Below are positions 16,637 through 23,061 of a DNA stretch of 44,376 nucleotides, one piece after another. A program made the position numbers and the translations under genes. The notes under the pieces are model-generated. The model did not search any database and was not told where the DNA came from. It was given only the letters and a program-made list of their open reading frames with translations. Positions within the stretch are counted from its first letter, which is position 1, and each line of letters begins with the position of its first letter. This DNA comes from Lentzea indica (GTDB taxonomy: Bacteria > Actinomycetota > Actinomycetes > Mycobacteriales > Pseudonocardiaceae). The stretch is taken from NCBI RefSeq assembly GCF_012184385.1, contig NZ_VSRL01000050.1, positions 1 to 44,376 of the forward strand. Reading direction: 5' to 3'.

Positions 16637-16667
16637 TTGACCTCCAGTTAAGTGGAGTTCGTAGCGT
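16637..16667 (+). promoter_or_regulatory. MerR-type promoter with dyad in a 19-bp spacer
   Basis: TTGACC (16637-16642) and TAGCGT (16662-16667) are 19 bp apart, and the spacer holds the dyad CTCCA-GTTAAG-TGGAG (16642-16657). Long-spacer promoters with a central dyad are the hallmark of MerR/SoxR-type activators, which twist the DNA. The -10 ends 7 nt before the oxidoreductase ATG. No merR gene lies in the window. Confidence 0.6.
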
Positions 16668-16674
16668 CGGCGGC

Positions 16675-17619
16675 ATGTTCGCGATTCGGCAGTACGAGTT
16701 CGGCCCGGCGGAGAACCTGCGCTTCGAAGAGGTTCCCGACCCGGAGCCCACGACCGGTCAGGTCCGTGTCACCGTGGCCGCCGCCGGCGTCCACCTCGTC
16801 GACACCACGATCCGCAAGGGCGGGTTCGGGCCCGTCGACTTCCCGATGACGCCGGGACGCGAGGTCGCCGGTGTCGTCACGGCACTCGGCGACGACGTCG
16901 AGCCGGAGTGGCTGGGCCGGCGGGTCGTCGCGCACCTCGGCCAGGCGAACGGCGGCTACTCCGAGCTCGCCGTCGCCAACGTCAGCGCACTGCACGCGCT
17001 GCCGGACGACGTGTCGTTCGAGGCGGCGGTCGCCATGATCGGCACCGGTCGCACGGTGGTCGCTGTCCTCGACGCCGCGAAGCTCACCAAGGACGACGTC
17101 GTGCTCGTGACCTCGGCGGCAGGTGGCATGGGGGCACTGTTCGTGCAGGAGGCGCGCAACGTCGGCGCACGGGTCGTCGGTCTCGCGAGCGGCGAGAAGC
17201 TCGACTACGTCATGGACAACGGCGCCGACGCCGCCATCGACTACACCCGGCCGGACTGGGCGGACGGCATCAAGGACATGACGGTGGTGCTCGACGCCGT
17301 CGGTGGCGAGGTCGGCGCCCGGGCGTTGAAGACGCTGGGGCCGGGTGGGCGGCAGATCATCTACGGCTGGGCGTCCGGGGCGATGACGCCGATCAGCACG
17401 GAAGCGTTGTTCGCCAACAGCCTCACCGCGACCGTCGCGCTCGGGCCCGGCCTGATGCGGCGCGGGCTGCGAGCCCTGGAGGACGAGTCGATGGCGGGAC
17501 TGGCGAGCGGGCGGTTCGTGCCGCTGATCAACCCGCCGTTCGCGCTCAAGGACGCCGCGAAGGCCCACGAGGCGCTGGAATCCCGTGCCACGGTGGGCAA
17601 AGTGGTGCTCAAGCCGTGA
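16675..17619 (+). CDS. Zinc-independent MDR oxidoreductase (quinone oxidoreductase-like)
   Basis: 314 aa, a full medium-chain dehydrogenase/reductase. It has an N-terminal GroES-like domain (residues 1-120, GVHLVDTTIRKG, TPGREVAGVV) and a Rossmann domain (about 125-260) with the NADPH loop VTSAAGGMGALFVQEARNVG. No structural-zinc cysteine cluster is present, as in QOR (NADPH:quinone reductase) proteins. ATG 16675 gives the typical N-terminus and sits 7 nt after a -10 box, so the mRNA is probably leaderless. The MerR-type promoter suggests induction by redox-active or electrophilic compounds. Confidence 0.9.
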   Translation: MFAIRQYEFGPAENLRFEEVPDPEPTTGQVRVTVAAAGVHLVDTTIRKGGFGPVDFPMTPGREVAGVVTALGDDVEPEWLGRRVVAHLGQANGGYSELAVANVSALHALPDDVSFEAAVAMIGTGRTVVAVLDAAKLTKDDVVLVTSAAGGMGALFVQEARNVGARVVGLASGEKLDYVMDNGADAAIDYTRPDWADGIKDMTVVLDAVGGEVGARALKTLGPGGRQIIYGWASGAMTPISTEALFANSLTATVALGPGLMRRGLRALEDESMAGLASGRFVPLINPPFALKDAAKAHEALESRATVGKVVLKP

Positions 17620-17620
17620 A

Positions 17621-17656
17621 GAAAGGGCCGCCTCCGGTAGCGGAAGCGGCCCCTTC
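17621..17656. terminator. Bidirectional terminator between convergent genes
   Basis: GAAAGGGCCGC and GCGGCCCCTTC pair with one mismatch, with an inner TCCG/CGGA step, in the 46-bp gap between the oxidoreductase and anti-sigma stops. The A/T flanks serve both directions. Confidence 0.75.
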
Positions 17657-17665
17657 ACCCCTCGG

Positions 17666-18376
17666 TCACGCCTGGACCGGCACCTCGACGAACTTCTTGC
17701 CCGCGAAGTTCTCGACCACCACTGACTTGACGTCCTTGGGGTCGACCAGCGCGGAACCGTCCAGGTTCGTGCCCTCGGCGGCGCCCTTCTTGGACACCAC
17801 CCAGGAACCCGCCTCCTGACGGCTGCCGTCCTTCGCCACGACGAAGATCCGGCACTTCTCGCCTTCGGGAATGCCGCTGATCGCCATGTTCGTCCGCACC
17901 CAGCCCGCGGCGGGGACGACCTTCACGGTCATCGACGCCTTGGTCACCGGGTCGGTGAACGTGGCGAGCTTGGTGCCCGCCGGGTCCGGTGCGACCGTCG
18001 TCGGTGTGGGAAGGGCCGTTGTCGCATCTGGCGACGTGACCTTGCCGACGAAGACACCGGCGCCGAGCACGACAGCGGCCACCACGGCCGCCGCGGCACC
18101 AAGCGTGAACTGGCGACGTCGAGCGACGCCGCCGCGTTCGCTGCGCACCTGGCGCAAGGTGCGCTGCAACAACAAATCGCCGCCCTCTGGCGGTCCGTCC
18201 AGCATTGCTTCCGGCGGCACCTCGCCGAGGAAGGCCTCCATCGCACGAAGGTCCTCGAGCTCACGCGCGCAGTCAGGGCAGGACGCCAAGTGCTCGTCCA
18301 TCTCGCGCACCTCCTGCGCGTCCAGTGCTCCAAGAACATAGGCACCGAGCAGCTGCGGATCGTGCTGCGTGGTCAT
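17666..18376 (-). CDS. Zinc-containing membrane anti-sigma factor (RskA-like)
   Basis: 236 aa. The cytoplasmic zinc anti-sigma domain has H29-x3-C33-x2-C36 (EHLASCPDC). It is followed by a linker (GEVPPEAMLDGPPEGGDLLL), one membrane segment (about 92-112, AAAAVVAAVVLGAGVFVG) and an extracytoplasmic RskA-type C-terminal domain (about 150-236). It should hold the ECF sigma factor encoded immediately upstream, with which it overlaps by 4 nt, and release it on an envelope or redox signal. The organisation equals SigL-RslA and SigK-RskA pairs. Confidence 0.92.
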   Translation of the reverse strand: MTTQHDPQLLGAYVLGALDAQEVREMDEHLASCPDCARELEDLRAMEAFLGEVPPEAMLDGPPEGGDLLLQRTLRQVRSERGGVARRRQFTLGAAAAVVAAVVLGAGVFVGKVTSPDATTALPTPTTVAPDPAGTKLATFTDPVTKASMTVKVVPAAGWVRTNMAISGIPEGEKCRIFVVAKDGSRQEAGSWVVSKKGAAEGTNLDGSALVDPKDVKSVVVENFAGKKFVEVPVQA

Positions 18377-18924
18377 CCGGCCACCCCCTTCAGTGCGACC
18401 TGTTGACCGACGAACGTCTCCCTCAGGGCTCGCAACGCGTAATACGATCTTGATTTCACCGTGCCCGGTGGTACTCCGAGCGCTTCCGCCGCCTCCGTCA
18501 CACTGCGGCCGCGGAAGTAGATCTCCATGAGCACGTCGCGGTGGTCCGAAGACAACCTGTCGAGTGCCTCCAGCACCACCACCGAGTCGACCACCTGGTC
18601 AGCGTGGTCACGCGCGATCGGTGGCGTCGCCGGTGACTCGGCGACCTCCTGAGGGCGCGCGGCCTTGGCCCGCACCCTGTCGGTGACGATGTTGCGCGCC
18701 ACGGTCAACAACCAGCCGCGCACCGATCCCTTGCCGTTCACGAGGGCGTCGGGATGGCGCCACGCTCGGACGAGGGTCTCCTGGACCACGTCCTCGGCAG
18801 CCGCCCGATCACCGGTCAGCCGCGTCGCGTACGCCAGCAGTGCCCGACCGTGCTCCTCGTAGAGCGACCGGATCAGTGCCTCGTCGGCCGCGGTCTCCCG
18901 TTTGCGGGAGAACAAAGCCGCCAT
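18373..18924 (-). CDS. ECF RNA polymerase sigma factor (SigL/SigK-like)
   Basis: 183 aa with sigma region 2 (EEHGRALLAYATRLTGDRAA, AEDVVQETLVRAWRHP, RGWLLTVARNIVTDRVR) and region 4 (SSDHRDVLMEIYFRGRSVTE, AAEALGVPPGTVKSRSYYAL). The ATG at 18924 follows GGGGAGGAG. Its product is paired with the overlapping anti-sigma gene. The promoter upstream (TGAACC-N16-CGT) matches the type recognised by SigL in Mycobacterium, so it probably transcribes its own operon. Paralogue assignment (SigL versus SigK) is tentative. Confidence 0.93.
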   Translation of the reverse strand: MAALFSRKRETAADEALIRSLYEEHGRALLAYATRLTGDRAAAEDVVQETLVRAWRHPDALVNGKGSVRGWLLTVARNIVTDRVRAKAARPQEVAESPATPPIARDHADQVVDSVVVLEALDRLSSDHRDVLMEIYFRGRSVTEAAEALGVPPGTVKSRSYYALRALRETFVGQQVALKGVAG

Positions 18925-18986
18925 CCACCCACTCCTCCCCGCCCGCGAACACCTCTTGCGGGCGTCCTGTTGAAGACCTCAGCCGA

Positions 18987-19014
18987 CACACGAGCAAAAA
19001 CGGGCTTCGGTTCA
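18987..19014 (-). promoter_or_regulatory. ECF-type autoregulatory promoter of the sigma/anti-sigma operon
   Basis: On the minus strand, TGAACC (19014-19009), 16 nt, CGTGTG (18992-18987). This matches the -35 TGAACC and -10 CGT known for SigL-type sigma factors. It lies about 60 nt before the sigma start codon. The same architecture recurs at 21445-21418. Confidence 0.6.
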
Positions 19015-19046
19015 ACGAGGTTTCGACAAAAAGAATGAGGTGGATG

Positions 19047-19976
19047 CTAGCGGGACCCGTTGAGGTGCCCGACGAGCTCGGCCATCAACGTCTCCGGCAT
19101 GACGTTGATGAACATCGCGTGGTCGGTCGCCGGGTCGCGCAGCTCCTCGGGGAAGCTGTCGATCGCGAACGGGCGACCGGCGGGAATGTCGTAGCCGACG
19201 GTGATGTGCAGGCGCGGGATCGGGAACGTCCGCGGCGGGCACGCGCCGCCCACCAGCGGGAAGACCACGTGGGTGCGGTGTGACGAGCTGTCGGTGTTGT
19301 TGCCGTCCCAGCAGCTGCCGAAGTCGTAGCTGCGCAACGTGGTCGCGCTCCCACACAACGGGTACTTCGTCGTGTAACGGCCTGGCTGGTTCGCGCAGCC
19401 CCACCTGGCCCGGACGTTCGGGCCGTAGTTGCTGGTGAACGCCATCGGGTCGCCGGTGATCATGCGCAGAAACCGCGGCATCGGCAGCACGTTGCTCACG
19501 GCGCTGCCCTCGTACCGGATCTCCACGCTCTTCGGCTTCAGCACCTCGCCGGTGTTTCCGTGCAGCCCGCCGCCGTCAGCGTGCGCGTCGTGGCCGGTGC
19601 CGTCGGTCAGGCGCAGCACCGGCCAGTAGTAGGTGGAGAGATCACCCTTCTCGCACGTGCTGGACGCGGCCGCTAGAGAGGCGTTCGTCGACGTCGCATC
19701 AGCCGACTTGTTGCCCACGTACTCGTGCGTGTGATGAGCACCGAACGGGATGCCCGGCGAGACAACGGGGTTGTCCGCGTTGAGGTGCCTCTCCTCGTTG
19801 GTGCCGCACCGGATGACGACGTTCGGCGTCTCCGGCTCGTTCAGCACCTGGTCGAGCTCGCTGACGTACTGGTCCGGTTTCCCGCTGGACGTGCCGCAGA
19901 GCAGGACCGCGGAGGCCCCGATGACGAGGACCGCGACCGCCGCGACTGCGAGGGTCATCGGTTTGTTCGGGGCCAC
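19047..19976 (-). CDS. DUF1996 domain protein, membrane-anchored or secreted
   Basis: 309 aa. An N-terminal hydrophobic segment (about residues 8-28, LAVAAVAVLVIGASAVLLCG) acts as signal anchor. The DUF1996 domain follows, with its conserved IRCG, FGAHHTHEYVGN, STYYWPVLR, SCWDG, HRTHVVFP and CPPRTFPIPRLHI landmarks and several paired cysteines. The family is shared by actinobacteria and fungi, and no activity is established. GTG 19976 is used; an ATG at 19958 is an alternative, and neither has a strong ribosome site. It ends upstream of the ECF promoter, so it is not in the sigma operon. Confidence 0.85.
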   Translation of the reverse strand: MAPNKPMTLAVAAVAVLVIGASAVLLCGTSSGKPDQYVSELDQVLNEPETPNVVIRCGTNEERHLNADNPVVSPGIPFGAHHTHEYVGNKSADATSTNASLAAASSTCEKGDLSTYYWPVLRLTDGTGHDAHADGGGLHGNTGEVLKPKSVEIRYEGSAVSNVLPMPRFLRMITGDPMAFTSNYGPNVRARWGCANQPGRYTTKYPLCGSATTLRSYDFGSCWDGNNTDSSSHRTHVVFPLVGGACPPRTFPIPRLHITVGYDIPAGRPFAIDSFPEELRDPATDHAMFINVMPETLMAELVGHLNGSR

Positions 19977-20024
19977 GGCTACAGCTTGCCAAGCGGGCCA
20001 AGCGGACGACAGGCCGCTGTCTCA

Positions 20025-20048
20025 GTTCGAACGTTCAAACGTTCACCG
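20025..20048. repeat. Three 8-bp tandem units of GTTC-type repeat
   Basis: GTTCGAAC, GTTCAAAC and GTTCACCG follow each other with a period of exactly 8 bp. They span the stop codon of the FCD regulator and the region upstream of the DUF1996 gene, so they may be a promoter or operator element for the latter. Confidence 0.35.
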
Positions 20049-20678
20049 TTGCCCCACGAGCTTCGCGTAGGAACCGCGCAGGTGTTCCTCTGCCGCCTTC
20101 CCGGCCTGCTCGGCGTCACCGGAGCGCAGGACCGCGGCCAGGTTCGCGTGGTCGGGCACGACGAGATCCCGGTAGGTGGCGTCACCGACGACCCGCGCCA
20201 GCAGGAACAGGTGAATCTGGCTGCGGATCGCCTGCCAGGCCTCCATCAGCCGCAGATGGCCGGTCGCCGCGTACACGGCGTCGTGGAACTTCATGTCCAA
20301 CGCGACCCGTTCGGCGTCCGTGCGCGCGTGCCGCATCTCCTCGACGATGGCATCAAGACTGTCGAACGACGTGCCCTTCGCTGCCGCCGTCCGCATCGCG
20401 AGGACGTCCAACGCCGCCCTCAACGTGTACAGCTCGTCGATGTCCTCCGGCGCGAGCGCGCGCACCCACGTGCCGCGATGCAACTCGGATACGACGAGTC
20501 CCTCGCGCTCGAGCAGCACGAGCCCTTCACGCACCGATCCACGGCTGACACCGAGCTGAGCAGCCAGTTCGACCTCTTTGAGGGCGGTGCCGGCGGCCAG
20601 CTCACCGCTCAGGATCGCGTCTCTGATCCGGTCGGCGGCCTCGCCTGCGACGCCTTGGCGGGAGACAGGCGTGGACAT
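20043..20678 (-). CDS. GntR-family (FadR/FCD) transcriptional regulator
   Basis: 211 aa: a winged helix-turn-helix (residues about 10-75, ELAAQLGVSRGSVREGLVLL) and an FCD ligand-binding domain of helices (about 85-205, DMKFHDAVYAATGH) with the Asp/His residues that bind a metal. FCD regulators usually respond to organic acids. ATG 20678 is chosen because the upstream in-frame ATG 20714 would translate through the operator-like palindrome. The palindrome covering the start codon predicts autorepression. Its targets are not evident; it stands alone between the DUF1996 gene and the anti-sigma remnant. Confidence 0.88.
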   Translation of the reverse strand: MSTPVSRQGVAGEAADRIRDAILSGELAAGTALKEVELAAQLGVSRGSVREGLVLLEREGLVVSELHRGTWVRALAPEDIDELYTLRAALDVLAMRTAAAKGTSFDSLDAIVEEMRHARTDAERVALDMKFHDAVYAATGHLRLMEAWQAIRSQIHLFLLARVVGDATYRDLVVPDHANLAAVLRSGDAEQAGKAAEEHLRGSYAKLVGQR

Positions 20679-20701
20679 GTCCGAATGTTGACATCCGGAC
20701 A
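20678..20701. promoter_or_regulatory. Near-perfect 24-bp palindrome, candidate FCD-GntR operator
   Basis: TGTCCGAATGTT / GACATCCGGACA: the half-sites match at 10 of 12 positions. It covers the start codon of the GntR gene at 20678, as expected for an autorepressor site. Confidence 0.55.
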
Positions 20702-20765
20702 AAGGCGTTCGCAACTTCTTGATGGGTGGAGCTTTCAGTTGATGAAAGCTCCCCTCATCAAAACG

Positions 20766-21275
20766 CTAGCTCGCGGTGACCAGGGGCTGGCGGTCGTGGT
20801 TCACGACGCTGACGCCTGCTACGTCAGCCGCGCGGACCATCGCAGACCCCGCCAGAGTCACCTCACCTTCGTGCGCCCTCCACGAGCCGGCGGTGAAGGT
20901 CCTCCCGTCACTCGTGTGCACGACCAGCCAGCAGGCTTCCCCGTCCTGCACGCCGTCGACGGTGGCGACCAGCCTCAGGCCGCCCTCGGTGTCGGTGACC
21001 TTCACGGCCATGTGCGCGCCCGTCGGCGAGGTCCCCTGCAGGAGCGCGTCGACGTCGTCCGTGCCGCTGACCCCCATGCCCTGGCCCATCCAGACGCCCC
21101 CAGCGAGCACTCCGGCGACCATGAGGGTCGATGTCATGGCCGTGATGCGCCCTCGGCGTCGCACGGCCTGATGTCTCTCTTCACGGACGGTGCCCAGCGT
21201 GCGCTGCAGCAGGTGGTCCGCATTGTGCGGAGGGCCGTTCAGCGCGGCCTCCGGTGGCAGTTCTTCCATCAGCAT
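20766..21275 (-). CDS. Truncated RskA-like anti-sigma protein lacking the zinc anti-sigma domain
   Basis: 169 aa. From residue 3 it matches the anti-sigma protein at 17666-18376: linker MEELPPEAALNGPPHNADHL then LLQRTLGTVREER, a membrane segment (about 47-68) and an RskA-type outer domain (GAHMAVKVTDTEGGLRLVAT). The H-x3-C-x2-C sigma-binding domain is missing. ATG 21275 overlaps the stop of a short frame that looks like what remains of that domain. No sigma gene is adjacent. It may be a decaying paralogue or a sigma-free sensor. An in-frame start at TTG 21341 would only add arginine/proline-rich residues. Confidence 0.6.
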   Translation of the reverse strand: MLMEELPPEAALNGPPHNADHLLQRTLGTVREERHQAVRRRGRITAMTSTLMVAGVLAGGVWMGQGMGVSGTDDVDALLQGTSPTGAHMAVKVTDTEGGLRLVATVDGVQDGEACWLVVHTSDGRTFTAGSWRAHEGEVTLAGSAMVRAADVAGVSVVNHDRQPLVTAS

Positions 21276-21372
21276 GTGTCGATCTCGTTCAACTCGTTGG
21301 TGCCCAGGACGTTCGGTGCCATGCGCTGGCGGACGCGGCAATGGACACGGTTACGCGGAACGATGCAGTCAT
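21276..21372 (-). pseudogene. Decayed 5' part of the second anti-sigma gene
   Basis: GAAGAAGGGAAAA just before ATG 21372 is an excellent ribosome site, but the frame closes after 27 codons. A second frame from ATG 21322 reads MAPNVLGTNELNEIDTC then stop, resembling the VLG...EVREMDEH...C start of the intact anti-sigma factor. About 20-25 residues including the zinc ligands are gone before the surviving frame resumes at 21275. This points to at least two frameshifts or deletions. Confidence 0.5.
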
Positions 21373-21417
21373 TTTTCCCTTCTTCAGTCCCGCGCACTTG
21401 CGGTGACCGACACCTTC

Positions 21418-21445
21418 AAAACGAGCCCGCGAGAGAGTTGGTTCA
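21418..21445 (-). promoter_or_regulatory. ECF-type promoter of the anti-sigma remnant
   Basis: On the minus strand, TGAACC (21445-21440), 16 nt, CGTTTT (21423-21418). The -35, spacer length and CGT core are identical to the promoter of the sigma/anti-sigma operon at 19014-18987. Confidence 0.55.
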
Positions 21446-21484
21446 ACTCAGATACACCGACGTTGCGCAGCCCACAGAAGACTG

Positions 21485-21514
21485 TTGACCTGGGCCTCCA
21501 GCAGCTCTTAAAGT
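21485..21514 (+). promoter_or_regulatory. Promoter of the GntR/dapA/ilvD operon
   Basis: TTGACC (21485-21490), 18 nt, TAAAGT (21509-21514), ending 7 nt before the ATG at 21522. This is a housekeeping-type promoter that would give a leaderless message. GTATATGATGTATGAC at 21518-21533 may be an operator for the encoded GntR protein. Confidence 0.5.
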
Positions 21515-21521
21515 CTCGTAT

Positions 21522-22169
21522 ATGATGTATGACCGGGTTGAAGCGCCTCCCGCGTCTCGCACGGACTTCGTTCTGGAATCGATCAAAGAAGCGATTCTCA
21601 ACGGAAAGCTGAAGCCCGGTCAGGCGCTCGTGGAAACAGATCTCGCGGCCACGCTCAACGTCTCGAAGACGCCGGTGCGCGAGGCGCTCAAGACGCTCGC
21701 CGGGTCGGGGCTCGTCGTGATGAGCCCGTACAAGGGCGCCGCGGTCCGCACGGTCGACGCCGAGATGGCCGGCTCCGTCTACGACGTGCGCGTGCTGATG
21801 GAGCCCGAGGCGCTGCGCCGCTCGATCCTGCTCGGTGCCTCCTTCGACGAGGCCGCTTTGGCGTTGGGCGACGCGGGCGACCTCGCGCGCCGTTCCCTCG
21901 CCAACCGCCGCTTCCACCGCGCGCTGTACGCCGCGTGCGGCAACCCGTTGATGATCCAGATCCTAGACGGCCTGCGCGACCAGGCCGCGCTGATCACCGT
22001 CGCCGGGTGGGGCATCTGCCCGACGTGGGACGACGAGGCAGCCGAGCACCGCGCGATCCTCGCCGCCGCCGTGCAGGGCAAGGGAGACCTTGCCTTCGAG
22101 CTCCTCCGCCGCCACATCCAGACCTTCGCCGACCGAGTTGTTGAGGAGCTTCCCGATGGCGTTCGATGA
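21522..22169 (+). CDS. GntR-family (FadR/FCD) regulator of the sugar-acid operon
   Basis: 215 aa: winged helix-turn-helix (about 12-78; DLAATLNVSKTPVREALKTL) plus FCD domain (RVLMEPEALRRSIL, ANRRFHRALYAACGN, EHRAILAAA). First gene of an operon; its last 14 nt overlap the dapA-family gene. Position and family suggest a repressor relieved by a sugar acid or its keto-deoxy derivative. Two ATG codons lie in tandem (21522, 21525) directly behind the -10 box with no ribosome site, which implies leaderless translation. Confidence 0.88.
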   Translation: MMYDRVEAPPASRTDFVLESIKEAILNGKLKPGQALVETDLAATLNVSKTPVREALKTLAGSGLVVMSPYKGAAVRTVDAEMAGSVYDVRVLMEPEALRRSILLGASFDEAALALGDAGDLARRSLANRRFHRALYAACGNPLMIQILDGLRDQAALITVAGWGICPTWDDEAAEHRAILAAAVQGKGDLAFELLRRHIQTFADRVVEELPDGVR

Positions 22170-23061
22170 CCTCTCCGAGCCGCTCGCGTCGGTCGTGGCG
22201 ATCACCGTCACGCCGTTCGACGCCGACGGCGCGATCGACGAGAAGAACTACGCCGCGATCGTCGACCGGATGGTGGAGGGCGGCGTCTCCGTCGTGACTC
22301 CGAACGGCAACACCAGCGAGTTCTACACGCTGTCCGCTGCCGAGACCGAGCGCGCGCTGCAGATCACGGTCGACGTGGCCGGCGGCCGTGCCGCGATCGT
22401 CGCCGGGGTCGGGCACGACCTCGGGACTGCCGTTGCGGCTGCGCGGTTCGCTGACCGGGCCGGCGCCAACGGGATCATGATCCACCAGCCGGTGCACCCG
22501 TACGTGTCGCTGGACGGGTGGGTGGACTACCACCGGACGATCGCTTCCGCGGTTCCTGAGCTGAGCGTGATCCTCTACGTGCGGAACCCTCGGATCGGGG
22601 GCGCGCAGATCGCCTCCCTGGTGGACGACTGCCCGAACGTCGTGGGCGTCAAGTACGCGGTGCCCGATCCGGTCCGGTTCGCTTCCGTCGCACGCGATGC
22701 CGGGCTGGACAGGGTGACGTGGGTCGCGGGCCTTGCCGAGCTGTCGGCGCCGGGCTACTTCGCTGTGGGGGCAACGGGTTTCACGTCCGGGCTGGCGAAC
22801 GTGGCACCCGAGCTGTCGGTGCAGTTCTTCCGTTGCCTTCAGGCCGGTGAGTTCGGCGCGGCGATGGAGATCTGGGACTTCGTCCGCGGGTTCGAGGAGC
22901 TGCGGGCGTTGAACGAGTCCGCCAACAACGTGTCCGTGGTGAAGGAAGCGTTGGCGCAGCTGGGGTTGTGCCGCCGGGACGTGCGGCCGCCTGCTTCGCT
23001 GTTGTCCGAGGCCGACCGCTCGGCCGTTGGTGTGCTGCTGAACTCTTGGGGCTTGCTGTGA
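22156..23061 (+). CDS. DapA/DHDPS-family lyase (keto-deoxy sugar acid dehydratase or aldolase)
   Basis: 301 aa TIM-barrel of the dihydrodipicolinate synthase/N-acetylneuraminate lyase family. The Schiff-base Lys is K166 (VVGVKYAVPD), the Tyr is Y141 (VILYVRNPR) and the GTTGE-like loop reads GNTSEFYTL (51-59). The loop resembles 2-keto-3-deoxy sugar acid dehydratases more than true DapA. It lies between a GntR regulator and an IlvD/Edd dehydratase. The likely role is step two of a sugar-acid pathway, e.g. acting on 2-keto-3-deoxy-arabinonate or -xylonate. ATG 22156 follows GAGGAG. Confidence 0.85.
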   Translation: MAFDDLSEPLASVVAITVTPFDADGAIDEKNYAAIVDRMVEGGVSVVTPNGNTSEFYTLSAAETERALQITVDVAGGRAAIVAGVGHDLGTAVAAARFADRAGANGIMIHQPVHPYVSLDGWVDYHRTIASAVPELSVILYVRNPRIGGAQIASLVDDCPNVVGVKYAVPDPVRFASVARDAGLDRVTWVAGLAELSAPGYFAVGATGFTSGLANVAPELSVQFFRCLQAGEFGAAMEIWDFVRGFEELRALNESANNVSVVKEALAQLGLCRRDVRPPASLLSEADRSAVGVLLNSWGLL

